63,370 nucleotides of DNA, taken from positions 1 to 63,370 of the forward strand of contig CAZJPN010000029.1 in the NCBI GenBank assembly GCA_964547905.1, read 5' to 3'. Both the position numbers and the translations under genes were made by a program. Shown piece by piece: positions 40,511-49,279 of this stretch (its first letter is position 1; each line of letters opens with the position of its first letter). This DNA comes from JAJYLM01 sp964547905 (lineage in GTDB: Bacteria; JAMCPX01). The notes under the pieces are model-generated. The model was not told the DNA's origin. It made no database searches and was given only the letters and a program-made list of their open reading frames with translations.

Positions 40511-42886
40511 ATGCTGTACTCATACAAATGGCTGCAACAGTTTCTTCACAAAATACCGTCAGTGGAAGATCTTTCCAATAAGCTGACTATATCAGGTCTT
40601 GAGGTCGAATCCTATAAAAGGATCTATACCGATGTCAACGGCATAGTAACAGCCGTTATTCAGGATATTAAACAACATCCGCATGCCGATAACCTTTCTA
40701 TCGTGAATATTTTTACGGGGGACAGCACATTCATAACTGTCACTGGTGCAAAGGGCCTGGTTCAGGATATGAAGGTAGCTTATGCTCCACCGGGAGCGAC
40801 CATAGCCGGGGGCATGATAATAAAAGAGGTGGATATAAAGTCTGAACGTTCTTCAGGTATGATTGTTTCGGAGGACGAACTTGGCATACCCGGAAATAAT
40901 CGTGACGTTGTAGTGTTCGATCAATCCACGGCACCCGGCAGCGATGTTAAATCGCTTCTCGGACTCGATGATTGGATCCTCGATGTTGCTGTTACCCCTA
41001 ACAGGCCTGATGTCCTCAGTCATCTTGGGCTTGCGAGAGAAATAGCCACGATCTTTCGCTTAAAAATTATATATCCATCCTTTGAATTACACGAAAGAAA
41101 GTACGATGCTCAAAGCGGGATCTTTAAAGTGAAGATAGAATCATCCAATGATTGCCCAAGATATACTTTAAGACTTATATCAGGTGTGAAGGTAAAACCC
41201 TCCCCATTGTGGTTGAGAATAATGCTTGGAAAAATAGGGCAGAATGCCATAAACAACATAGTCGATATAACCAACTATGTAATGTTCGGAATAGGTCAGC
41301 CATTGCACGCATTTGACAGGGATAAGATTGAAGGGAATACTATTGTCATAAGACGTGCGGCCAATGAGAAGTTTATTGCACTCGACGATAAAGAACGCAT
41401 GCTCTCCAATCAGACGCTCGTAATTGCTGATGAAAAAAAGCCTATTGCCATTGCAGGAGTTATTGGCGGAAAATACAGCGGTATAACAGAACAGACGGAT
41501 CGGGTGTTGCTTGAGAGTGCAATTTTTTCCACGACTATCATTCGCAAAACAGAACGTAGTTTAGGAATATTAACCGAAGCTGATTATAGATTTGAAAGAG
41601 GGGTGGATCCGCTGCTTCCAAAATGGGCATCGGATTATGCTTCTTATCTGGTCTCTCAGATGACAGGAGCAACGATTTACAAAATTGTGGATAATTGTCC
41701 GATGAGGCATAAGAAACGAAAAATTATTGCTTCGACTGATACGCTGCAGACTATCGTTGGTTTCCCGCTTAATATAAAAAAAGTTCAGTCAATATTAGAG
41801 TCCACTCACTGTATTGTAAAAAGGATCCGCGCAAAGACTCTCTCAGTAGAACCTCCATCGTTCAGACTGGATCTTGTTCAAACGGTCGATCTCGGAGAGG
41901 AGATAGCAAGGCTTATAGGTTATGATAAGATACCGTCTATACTTCCGCAGAGGCGGGCTTACAATGTTTCACTGCCATCCGGTCATTTATATACGGAGTT
42001 GATAAGAAATTACCTGATATCCGTGGGATTCGATGAAGTCATAAACTATAGCTTCTCAAGTGAGGATGATCATTCCATTGTTGGAGGTGAAGCCATAAGG
42101 CTGTCGAACCCAATCAATGAGCAGACCTTCCTTATGCGAACAAGTCTTTTGCCGATGCTGATTAAAAATGCACAACATAACATCTTCAGACAGATCGAGG
42201 ATCAGAAATTGTTTGAAATAGGAAAGGTGTACCTCACGGGAAAAAACGGGTATGAGGAGCAAGTTCATATTTCGGGGCTTTTAACCGGAAGACGATTTCC
42301 TTTCAGATGGTCTTATCCGGACGACAAGGTAGATATTTTTGATGTAATAGGTGTTGCAGAGAGCATAGCGGAACAGCTAAAGATAAAAGGCGGTGTTACA
42401 GGAGAGCCTGGTTCTTCAAATTTGCTTGCACAGCACAACGCTGCATTCTTGAGATGCGAGGACATTTATATAGGATTTGCCGGTGAAGTGGCAGAAAGCA
42501 TATTGAACAGATATGATATAAGGCGGCGGATATTCGTTTTTGATATTTATGCTGAGCCGTTACTTTTGAAGGCTTCTGTTTACAGCAGATACGCCGGTAT
42601 TCCGAGGTATCCTTTTATTTCAAGGGATCTTACCATCGTAAAGCCTGTTTCGCTTTTATCAAGGAACATTATAAATGCCGTGAAAAGTCTTAATATACCA
42701 CTGCTCTCCGAAGTTTTTCCATTTGATCTATATGTTGACAAAAATAATGTATCGGAGCATAATGTGACTTATAGATTTATTTTCAGGGCAGAGGACAGGA
42801 CTTTGACAGATGAAGAGATTGACGGCCTTATGAAGGTTATAATGGATAGTATAACAGGCGATTTTAATGTTAAGTTGAAAGTATAG
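40511..42886 (+). CDS. pheT: Phenylalanyl-tRNA synthetase beta subunit
   Basis: A protein of 791 residues, full length. An N-terminal EMAP-like tRNA-binding domain (residues about 40-150, VTGAKGLVQDMKVAYAPPG) is followed by the B3/B4 editing domain, B5, a core-like domain and a C-terminal ferredoxin-fold anticodon-binding domain (YPFISRDLTIV). Its editing site removes mischarged tyrosine. One base separates it from pheS. Confidence 0.97.
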   Translation: MLYSYKWLQQFLHKIPSVEDLSNKLTISGLEVESYKRIYTDVNGIVTAVIQDIKQHPHADNLSIVNIFTGDSTFITVTGAKGLVQDMKVAYAPPGATIAGGMIIKEVDIKSERSSGMIVSEDELGIPGNNRDVVVFDQSTAPGSDVKSLLGLDDWILDVAVTPNRPDVLSHLGLAREIATIFRLKIIYPSFELHERKYDAQSGIFKVKIESSNDCPRYTLRLISGVKVKPSPLWLRIMLGKIGQNAINNIVDITNYVMFGIGQPLHAFDRDKIEGNTIVIRRAANEKFIALDDKERMLSNQTLVIADEKKPIAIAGVIGGKYSGITEQTDRVLLESAIFSTTIIRKTERSLGILTEADYRFERGVDPLLPKWASDYASYLVSQMTGATIYKIVDNCPMRHKKRKIIASTDTLQTIVGFPLNIKKVQSILESTHCIVKRIRAKTLSVEPPSFRLDLVQTVDLGEEIARLIGYDKIPSILPQRRAYNVSLPSGHLYTELIRNYLISVGFDEVINYSFSSEDDHSIVGGEAIRLSNPINEQTFLMRTSLLPMLIKNAQHNIFRQIEDQKLFEIGKVYLTGKNGYEEQVHISGLLTGRRFPFRWSYPDDKVDIFDVIGVAESIAEQLKIKGGVTGEPGSSNLLAQHNAAFLRCEDIYIGFAGEVAESILNRYDIRRRIFVFDIYAEPLLLKASVYSRYAGIPRYPFISRDLTIVKPVSLLSRNIINAVKSLNIPLLSEVFPFDLYVDKNNVSEHNVTYRFIFRAEDRTLTDEEIDGLMKVIMDSITGDFNVKLKV

Positions 42887-42897
42887 AGGAGGTTTAT

Positions 42898-43215
42898 ATG
42901 GCAGTAACCAAAGCTGAACTTGCGGAAATTATATATAGAAACATAGGATTTTCAAAGAAGGATGCAACAGAAATAGTTGATGCATTCTTTGACCTTATAA
43001 AAGAAGGCATTGTCAACTTGGAAAAGGTCAAAATCAAGGGTATAGGTACTTTTTATGCAAGGCCAAAGAAAGAAAGGCTTGGGAGAAATCCACAGACAGA
43101 TAAGCCTATGATGATATCTGCGCGCAGGGTCATAGTTTACAGAGCAGGCACCTCACTAAAGAAACTGTTAAAAGAAAGCAAACCTGTTGCATCATCAAAA
43201 AATGATGGAGCATGA
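42898..43215 (+). CDS. ihfA: Integration host factor alpha-type DNA-bending protein
   Basis: A protein of 105 residues. It has the HU/IHF fold with VTKAELAEIIYRNIGFSKKDA and the DNA-binding arm signature GIGTFYARPKKERLGRNPQTDKP, where the GRNP tip holds the intercalating proline. Position after pheT, as in E. coli and Geobacter, supports IHF-alpha rather than HU. AGAGGAGGT precedes the ATG. Its end overlaps the start of the merR-like gene. Confidence 0.92.
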   Translation: MAVTKAELAEIIYRNIGFSKKDATEIVDAFFDLIKEGIVNLEKVKIKGIGTFYARPKKERLGRNPQTDKPMMISARRVIVYRAGTSLKKLLKESKPVASSKNDGA

Positions 43216-43549
43216 TTTACAAAAAAAAGATTACTTCAGGATCGGTGAAGTAAGCAAGATCTCCGGGGTTAAGGAGTACATCATCCGATATTGGGTTACC
43301 GAGCTTCCATCCCTTAAGCCTGTAATTACGCCAACCGGTTACAGGTTGTTTAAGAAGAAGGATCTTGAAACTATTTTAGTTTTAAAAAAATTAATATACG
43401 AAGAAGGTCTTACGCTATCAGGTGCAAAGAAGCGACTTTCGGATAAAAAGCATGATAGTGAATCAGATGATCAGAAACAATTGAAAAAAAATTATGATAT
43501 GATAAAAAAACAATTATTAGACCTCAGAAAGATGTTAAGTGGAACTTAA
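43202..43549 (+). CDS. MerR-family transcriptional regulator
   Basis: About 115 residues from ATG-ATG at 43202/43205; a start at 43187 is also possible and would overlap ihfA more. The winged-helix motif reads YFRIGEVSKISGVKEYIIRYW, followed by TPTGYRLFKKKDLETIL, and then a lysine-rich coiled coil for dimerisation. There is no effector-binding domain, as usual for the merR gene that accompanies ihfA in deltaproteobacteria. Its target is unknown. It overlaps ihfA by about 14 bases, so the two are probably coupled. Confidence 0.85.
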   Translation: MMEHDLQKKDYFRIGEVSKISGVKEYIIRYWVTELPSLKPVITPTGYRLFKKKDLETILVLKKLIYEEGLTLSGAKKRLSDKKHDSESDDQKQLKKNYDMIKKQLLDLRKMLSGT

Positions 43550-43555
43550 ATTAAT

Positions 43556-43630
43556 CGGGGCGTGGCGCAGCCTGGCTAGCGCACTCGCTTGGGGTGCGAG
43601 AGGTCGCCCGTTCGAATCGGGTCGCCCCGA
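43556..43630 (+). tRNA. tRNA-Pro (GGG)
   Basis: The acceptor CGGGGCG pairs with CGCCCCG, giving the C1-G72 pair typical of tRNA-Pro. The anticodon arm is CTCGC-TTGGGGT-GCGAG with anticodon GGG. The T-arm is GCCCG-TTCGAAT-CGGGT. The discriminator is A, and CCA is not encoded. It starts six bases after the merR-like stop and lies 15 bases before surE. Confidence 0.95.
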
Positions 43631-43645
43631 TATCTGGATCCTTTA

Positions 43646-44395
43646 ATGGCAATTAATATTCTTGTTACAAATGACGACGGTGTATATTCATATGGTTTAA
43701 AAGCACTTGCGAGGGAAATGAGAAAGGTCGGCAATGTGTTTATTGTTGCCCCGGTAAGCGAAAAAAGTGCAACGAGTCACTCCCTAACACTCCACAGACC
43801 CTTGCGCGCAAAAAAAATAGGAAAAAACCAGACATACGCCATTAACGGTACCCCTACTGATTGTGTGAATCTTGCATTAAATGGATTGCTTAAAGTGAGA
43901 CCGCAGATTGTTGTTTCGGGAATAAATATGGGCCCTAATCTTGCGGATGATATTACATATTCCGGTACTGTTGCCGCTGCTATGGAAGCTACATTGCAGG
44001 GTGTTCCGGCTCTTGCAGTTTCGGTTGCAGGTAGGAATAAACTTTATTTCAAGCCGGCCCAGAAAATTGCTTCAAAGTTGGTAAGAAAGATTATGAAGGA
44101 TCCATTGCCGCAGAATGTGCTTTTAAATATCAATGTTCCCAACACACGTGGGGAAAAAATAAAAGGCTATAAATTTACAAGACAGGGTAAAAGACAGTAT
44201 GGAGATTCTATAATCGAGAAGGTTGATCCAAGGGGTGAAAAATATTACTGGATAGGCGGGGATCTCCTTGGCGATATGCCTATAGAAAACTCTGATATTC
44301 AGGCGGTTCAGCAGGGCTATATATCAATAACACCCATACAACTCGACCTTACAGCGTACAACTTTTTAAAGAAGATATCGAGATGGCACCTTTGA
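43646..44395 (+). CDS. surE: 5'/3'-nucleotidase SurE
   Basis: A protein of 249 residues from the ATG at 43646; the frame stays open back into the tRNA, so upstream starts are discounted. SurE removes phosphate from nucleoside monophosphates and supports stationary-phase survival. Metal ligands are in NILVTNDDGVYS, with the family blocks YAINGTPTDCVNLAL and VSGINMGPNLADDITYSGTV. No ribosome site is seen; the message may begin at the processed tRNA 3' end. Followed by pcm, its frequent partner. Confidence 0.95.
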   Translation: MAINILVTNDDGVYSYGLKALAREMRKVGNVFIVAPVSEKSATSHSLTLHRPLRAKKIGKNQTYAINGTPTDCVNLALNGLLKVRPQIVVSGINMGPNLADDITYSGTVAAAMEATLQGVPALAVSVAGRNKLYFKPAQKIASKLVRKIMKDPLPQNVLLNINVPNTRGEKIKGYKFTRQGKRQYGDSIIEKVDPRGEKYYWIGGDLLGDMPIENSDIQAVQQGYISITPIQLDLTAYNFLKKISRWHL

Positions 44396-44416
44396 TTATC
44401 CCTGAGGAGGATTTTA

Positions 44417-45079
44417 TTGATAGATAAAAAAGTTATTGATGCCTTAGCCGTGCACAGAGAAAAGATGGTGCAGGAGCAATTGATTAACAGGGGGATCACA
44501 TCTCCGAGGGTTCTTGATGCATTCAGAAAGGTTCCGAGGCATCTGTTCATAGAAGATGGGCTTATCTATCAGGCTTACAGCGATTATCCGTTGCCGATAG
44601 CCGAAGGACAGACAATATCCCAACCTTATATTGTTGCCCTTATGACACAAAATCTGGATTTACAACCTGACGATGTAATCCTTGAAATAGGTACCGGATC
44701 GGGTTATCAGACAGCCATACTGGCAGAACTCGCGGCAAAGGTCTATTCTATAGAGAGGTTCGGTACTATAGCTTCAAAAGCAAGGAAACTGCTTGATGGA
44801 CTTAGTTATCATAATGTAATGATAATAATCGGCGATGGAACCAAGGGTTATCCTAAAAATGCCCCATATAACGGTATTATCGTGACTGCTGCCGCACCAT
44901 ATATTCCTGAAACATTAACAATGCAGTTAAAAGAAGGCGGAAGGCTTATAATACCGGTTGGCGGTGAATATACACAGGAACTCTTAAAGGTAATAAAGCA
45001 TGGTGATACCCTTAAAAAGGAATCACTTGGAGGATGCAGGTTTGTTAAGTTAATAGGTGAGTATGGCTGGGAGAGATAA
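44417..45079 (+). CDS. pcm: Protein-L-isoaspartate O-methyltransferase
   Basis: A protein of 220 residues. It methylates isoaspartyl residues in aged proteins to start their repair. The SAM-binding motif is VILEIGTGSGYQTAIL, preceded by the substrate block PRHLFIEDG and QTISQPYIVALMT. The start is TTG at 44417, six bases after GAGGAGG, a clear case where the ribosome site fixes an unusual start. It overlaps the next gene by 17 bases. Confidence 0.95.
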   Translation: MIDKKVIDALAVHREKMVQEQLINRGITSPRVLDAFRKVPRHLFIEDGLIYQAYSDYPLPIAEGQTISQPYIVALMTQNLDLQPDDVILEIGTGSGYQTAILAELAAKVYSIERFGTIASKARKLLDGLSYHNVMIIIGDGTKGYPKNAPYNGIIVTAAAPYIPETLTMQLKEGGRLIIPVGGEYTQELLKVIKHGDTLKKESLGGCRFVKLIGEYGWER

Positions 45080-45812
45080 ATTATTTAAAGTCGTATTTAT
45101 ACTCGTACTTGAATTAGTCATTTCAGCTTGTGGAATCCCTTATGGTGTGTATCATACAGTTGAGAAAGGACAGACGCTTTACAATATATCAAGGGTTTAC
45201 AATGTAGATCTTAAAGATATCGAGAGGGCAAACAATATAACAGACTCCAAAGATATAAAACCGGGTGAAAAGATATTTATTCCTGGTGCAGAAAAAAAAT
45301 TGTATGTACCCCCGACTGCTGAAACAGCTAATGTTAATCCTGGCCAGCAAACTATATCAAAAGGTAGCAATACGCAATTTTCTAATATTAATAATGTTAA
45401 GGAGCACACCAATGGTCAGTCGTTATCCCATGCCGGTTCTTTGTCCTTTCTATGGCCACTAAAGGGAAAGATACTGCAGGAATTTAATACATCGAATGGA
45501 TCCAAGCATGATGGTATAGATATAAAGGGGACTGAGGGTGCGCCAATTTACGCTGCTGCAGATGGTGTAGTTATATACAGCAATGACACTATAAGGGGCT
45601 ACGGCAATATGATCATAATAAAACACAAGGATGGCTTTGTTACCGTTTATGCCCATAATAGCGTAAATATGGTAACAAAAGGTCAGGCGGTCAAACAGGG
45701 GCAGATCATTGCCAGAGTCGGTCATACGGGCTATGCAACTGGTTCGCACCTTCATTTTGAGATAAGACTGCATGCAATGCCGGTAAACCCGCTTAACTAC
45801 CTCCCTCGATAA
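45063..45812 (+). CDS. LysM and M23 (LytM) peptidase lipoprotein, NlpD-like
   Basis: A protein of 249 residues from the ATG at 45063 (a GTG at 45057 is possible). A lipoprotein signal ends at ISAC (Cys23). A LysM domain follows, YHTVEKGQTLYNISRVYN, which binds peptidoglycan, then a linker and an M23 domain. The zinc-site residues HDGID, YAHN and HLHFE are all present, so unlike E. coli NlpD it could cut peptidoglycan itself. The pcm-nlpD neighbourhood is conserved across proteobacteria. No rpoS gene follows. Confidence 0.88.
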   Translation: MAGRDKLFKVVFILVLELVISACGIPYGVYHTVEKGQTLYNISRVYNVDLKDIERANNITDSKDIKPGEKIFIPGAEKKLYVPPTAETANVNPGQQTISKGSNTQFSNINNVKEHTNGQSLSHAGSLSFLWPLKGKILQEFNTSNGSKHDGIDIKGTEGAPIYAAADGVVIYSNDTIRGYGNMIIIKHKDGFVTVYAHNSVNMVTKGQAVKQGQIIARVGHTGYATGSHLHFEIRLHAMPVNPLNYLPR

Positions 45813-45885
45813 ACGGCTTTTATCTTGACACAAAAAATTTTAAATGGTAAGCATATTCAACTTTTAAATGGAGGTAAGTATATAA

Positions 45886-46194
45886 ATGGTACAGACAGGT
45901 AAGACGAGAAAACCGCCGAAGAAGTCCAAATCGGTTCTAAAGAGGCAGAGACAAAACATAAAAAAAAGGGCACGCAATGCATCTGCCCTTGCGTCGTTGC
46001 ATACGCAAATAACCAAATTTGATGCAATGCTTAAAAAAAATGAAACAGATAATGCAAAAATGTTTTTACACGAACTTGTATCTTTTGTCGCGCATCTCTC
46101 TTCAAGAGGTATTCTAAAGGAACAAACAGCGAGTAGAAAAATTTCAAGGTTGTATTTACGCTTTAATAAAGCTTCTCGTGTAAAAGCTCAATAA
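45886..46194 (+). CDS. rpsT: Ribosomal protein bS20
   Basis: A protein of 102 residues. It binds 16S rRNA early in 30S assembly. Very basic: KKSKSVLKRQRQNIKKRARN, then a long helix and SRKISRLYLRFNKA. GGAGGT precedes the ATG, and a TTGACA lies about 60 bases upstream without a good -10. Its last 32 bases overlap the end of the convergent holA gene. Confidence 0.92.
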   Translation: MVQTGKTRKPPKKSKSVLKRQRQNIKKRARNASALASLHTQITKFDAMLKKNETDNAKMFLHELVSFVAHLSSRGILKEQTASRKISRLYLRFNKASRVKAQ

Positions 46195-47020
46195 TTAACA
46201 TGTCAAGGGCCAGGTTGTTATTGATCATGCCCCTCCTTATAGCAAGATTGTATTTGTAAATGAGTTCAATGCGTTTAAGGATATTGTTGTCTCCGGGTGA
46301 ATCATAGAGTAGTTGACGTAGTTTCCATAAAAGTGCACCTATGACCATCGCACTTTCAACGCTTGTTTCTTTTATTTTTTTGAAGTCCTTTAAAGCTGCT
46401 TTAACTTTATGAGTCAATATTTCGTTAACAAATTTAAAGGTGTCGGATTTATTAAGGTTGAAAGTAAGTTCGCTTACTGCATTTTCGTCTATAAGACCAT
46501 TTTTGCCCACATACGTTGATAGCTTGTTAAGCTCGTTTTCTACGATTCCCCATGTTGATACCTCGAATATAGTAACGAGCATTTCTATTGCCGTTTTTGT
46601 GATTTTTACATTGTGATCTTTTATATACTCCTGTATGAGTGAGTACGTGGTCTGATTGGAGAGGGCGTGTTTTTTGATCGTTTTTATGGAATTTAATCCT
46701 GCGAATTTATTATGCTTCAAAGCGTCCGCATTCTCCGATATCATTATCAAAAGTATGTGTTCCGGTGGGGATACAGAAAATTTTATTACAGCATCGATTA
46801 CGTCGGTCTTGAGTGATTCGGTGTTATTTATGATTACAGCCCTGTTATTGGATATGAGCGAATCCGTATAAAGTGCATTGTTGATCTGAGGAAGATCGAT
46901 CAATTTACCGTCAAAAGTATCAACGGCATCCGCTTTAACGGAATGTCCCGACAGTAGTTTCTTTATCAGGGCTGAATTGTAGGAATTATCCTTGCCTATG
47001 ATGAGGTGTAAAGTGTACAT
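46163..47020 (-). CDS. holA: DNA polymerase III delta subunit
   Basis: About 285 residues from the ATG at 47020; a TTG at 47032 would add four residues and overlap lptE. HolA opens the beta clamp within the clamp loader. It is divergent in sequence, as usual: MYTLHLIIGKDNSYNSALI opens the AAA+ like domain, with a middle LSNQTTYSLIQEYIKDH and a C-terminal helical collar (TFKFVNEILTHKVKAALKDF, LLWKLRQLLYDS). Location after lptE and beside rpsT matches the holA-rpsT neighbourhood of many proteobacteria, and this raises confidence. Confidence 0.85.
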   Translation of the reverse strand: MYTLHLIIGKDNSYNSALIKKLLSGHSVKADAVDTFDGKLIDLPQINNALYTDSLISNNRAVIINNTESLKTDVIDAVIKFSVSPPEHILLIMISENADALKHNKFAGLNSIKTIKKHALSNQTTYSLIQEYIKDHNVKITKTAIEMLVTIFEVSTWGIVENELNKLSTYVGKNGLIDENAVSELTFNLNKSDTFKFVNEILTHKVKAALKDFKKIKETSVESAMVIGALLWKLRQLLYDSPGDNNILKRIELIYKYNLAIRRGMINNNLALDMLIIELLHEKLY

Positions 47021-47028
47021 TATTATCT

Positions 47029-47565
47029 TCAAAAATTGCTGTGCATCGCGTCAAATGCCCTCTGCATCATGGTTATGGCAAGCGTATTTATGGTATCCCT
47101 TTCTTTTTCTTTCGTCAAAATAGGATCGTTTATGGGATAGAAATCAAGACTTTCTGTAAATCCTTTCATCTCCCACAATGTCTTGTTCGTTATGACCTGC
47201 ACAAGCTTTAAATTTATTGTAATTGTTAACTGATAGACCGTGGCAAGTCCTGCAGTCGAAAAAAATACAGGAACGGAGCTGTAAGATACAATCGTTCCGT
47301 CGACGATGCCTTCGGCATCTGATTTTGAAACAAGCTGTGCGTCCGATGAATCACCTATAGTTTTTCTCATGGCTGAAGTGAAAAGATCTTCTATGGCTAC
47401 TTCATCCGTAAGGTTTATAAATACAGGCACATAAAGTTTACTCATCTTGAGGGGCACAACGCCCGTACCTCTGCCGAAATTATAACCGCACCCTGACAAT
47501 AGTACGGTTATAAATATCATCAATGTTATAAGAGAAGTGTATGATTGTTTTTTAAAACTGTTCAA
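47029..47565 (-). CDS. lptE: LPS assembly lipoprotein LptE
   Basis: A protein of 178 residues. The signal ends at lipobox LSGC (Cys26), followed by GYNFGRGTG. LptE plugs the LptD barrel in the outer membrane during lipopolysaccharide delivery. The typical pattern of a short conserved core (VPVFINLTDEVAIEDLFTSAMRK) with strands after it is seen. Its neighbour holA follows immediately, the usual lptE-holA pair; leuS and lptD are not in the window. Confidence 0.85.
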   Translation of the reverse strand: MNSFKKQSYTSLITLMIFITVLLSGCGYNFGRGTGVVPLKMSKLYVPVFINLTDEVAIEDLFTSAMRKTIGDSSDAQLVSKSDAEGIVDGTIVSYSSVPVFFSTAGLATVYQLTITINLKLVQVITNKTLWEMKGFTESLDFYPINDPILTKEKERDTINTLAITMMQRAFDAMHSNF

Positions 47566-47636
47566 CTGTAATTTTTATATAAACCGGGTTATTATTTAAA
47601 ACTCTTTACACGCACAAACTATACGGTATCCCTGTA

Positions 47637-48071
47637 TCACATTTCCGGAGGTACCGTTTGTTCCTTTTTTGCCATTTTTGTCTTCGATTTTATCCTTACC
47701 CTTTTTGATTTATTAGACTTTGCAGCTCCCTGTTTTTTGTTCGCCGCCTCTTTATAGATTTTTTCCGCCTGTTTTTTGTAGCCTTCTATTTTATTCTTTA
47801 TATCGGATACAGTGCTTTCTGCCTTATCCTTGTATAATTTTAAAGCCTTGTCCTGAAGGTCCATGAATATCTTTTCATACTTTTTTTGCTCGGTTTCCAG
47901 CCTCTTAACGATGTTTTTAATCTGTGGATTTTTTACTGCCAGCTTTGCAATATCGTTTGTAGTTCTTACCACGAGATCCTGAACCTGTGATTGAGTTTTT
48001 TTCGCGAGTTTCTGTGCCTCATCCTTGAATTGTTTCATAATATCCAACAATCTTGGTTGTTTTGCTGCCAT
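47637..48071 (-). CDS. Lysine-rich coiled-coil protein of unknown function
   Basis: A protein of 144 residues, almost wholly helical and rich in Lys, Gln and Glu, with a strongly basic tail (KSNKSKRVRIKSKTKMAKK). It has no signal peptide. It resembles phasin-like or histone-H1-like bacterial proteins in composition only, so it may bind nucleic acid or polymer granules. AGGAGGT precedes the ATG at 48071. It lies upstream of lptE-holA on the same strand but about 70 bases apart. Confidence 0.7.
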   Translation of the reverse strand: MAAKQPRLLDIMKQFKDEAQKLAKKTQSQVQDLVVRTTNDIAKLAVKNPQIKNIVKRLETEQKKYEKIFMDLQDKALKLYKDKAESTVSDIKNKIEGYKKQAEKIYKEAANKKQGAAKSNKSKRVRIKSKTKMAKKEQTVPPEM

Positions 48072-48151
48072 AAAAACCTCCTTATAAGTTTGCTATCTTC
48101 TGTATAAGAAAAACAGGATAAAGTCAAAGAAAATATGGCATGTTTTACTTT

Positions 48152-49165
48152 TTAAATACTGTAGCTTAGTCCTACGATCCACACGGTTTGTGGTGTTATA
48201 AATACGGATCCTGTTGCTTGATTAAGTTTTTTTGATAATGATAATTCAGAAGCTACAGCGATCCTCAGTCCGTGAATGGGTGTGTAAAAGATTATGCCCG
48301 GCGTAAGATACATTGGATTCTGGTTGAATGATATGCTTGCGTAAGATGAATCTGTTGCAGCATAAGAACCGTACCCATCTGCAAATTGGGATGTAAATTC
48401 AAGCATGGGCTCTATGTAATATTTTGGCAGTGGGAATAAAAGTGAAAATGCCAGTAAGGTAAGATTGTCGCCACGTATGCCCATTGCGTATTTACCGAGC
48501 GGCAGAATAAAATTATTGTCACTCGATGATATAAGCTTCTGAGTGTTGTCCCAAAGGTATCCTATGCGAAGGTTTGCAATCATAGGGAAAGACGGTCCTG
48601 AATCGAGCATGTCGTAAGACATAAGCAGGCTCAATGTGTAGCTTACGGCATTACCATCGTATCCTGCATATCCTGTACTTCCTGCTTTACTGTAGGTAAG
48701 TATTTCACCGAGTCCGGCGATGCTTAAATGCGGTATTAATTCATAGCCGCCTTTTATGCCGATGCGCAGGTCTCCAGAATAGCTGATAGATTGTGGGTAA
48801 GCAGGTGACTTTATATTGCTCGAAGAATCTATTGAACCTATTGATACCTCGAGATACTGAAGCGGTGCGTATGAAAATGCCCCGTATACGGTATCGTTCC
48901 TGAATCTATTCCCAACTCCAAGAATATTATCTTGTAAGGTGTACGAATTATATACCGCTATACTTGCCCTACCCTTTTCTATAAAGGCTGAAGGTACATG
49001 AATAGAGCCATTTTGTCCTGTTATGGAAACGGCAGAGTATTTATGGCTTTTGGCTTCTATTTCTACATAAGGTGGAGGTGCGATTACTGGAGACTGGTTC
49101 ATGTCTGCCCTTGCAAAAGTTGAGAACATCGATATACTTAAAATGCTTATGAGACATATTTTCAT
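48152..49165 (-). CDS. Secreted beta-barrel-like outer membrane protein, unknown function
   Basis: A protein of 337 residues from the ATG at 49165, which follows GGAGGTTATT; longer readings add an unlikely N-terminus. A signal peptide (MKICLISILSISMFSTFARA) is followed by alternating amphipathic strands rich in Tyr, Ser and Gly, ending in WIVGLSYSI, an aromatic-flanked last strand typical of barrels. This pattern fits a transporter-type porin of about 14-16 strands. The substrate is unknown. It is downstream of the radical SAM cassette, separated by about 115 bases. Confidence 0.65.
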   Translation of the reverse strand: MKICLISILSISMFSTFARADMNQSPVIAPPPYVEIEAKSHKYSAVSITGQNGSIHVPSAFIEKGRASIAVYNSYTLQDNILGVGNRFRNDTVYGAFSYAPLQYLEVSIGSIDSSSNIKSPAYPQSISYSGDLRIGIKGGYELIPHLSIAGLGEILTYSKAGSTGYAGYDGNAVSYTLSLLMSYDMLDSGPSFPMIANLRIGYLWDNTQKLISSSDNNFILPLGKYAMGIRGDNLTLLAFSLLFPLPKYYIEPMLEFTSQFADGYGSYAATDSSYASISFNQNPMYLTPGIIFYTPIHGLRIAVASELSLSKKLNQATGSVFITPQTVWIVGLSYSI

Positions 49166-49279
49166 AATAACCTCCATGTACCAATTATACCCAAAATTAC
49201 AATAGGAAAATTTATTCATCATCCTTTGTTTTGCATGTATCGTGTAATCTACAATTCCATGTTGTTTGGCACTTTATCT

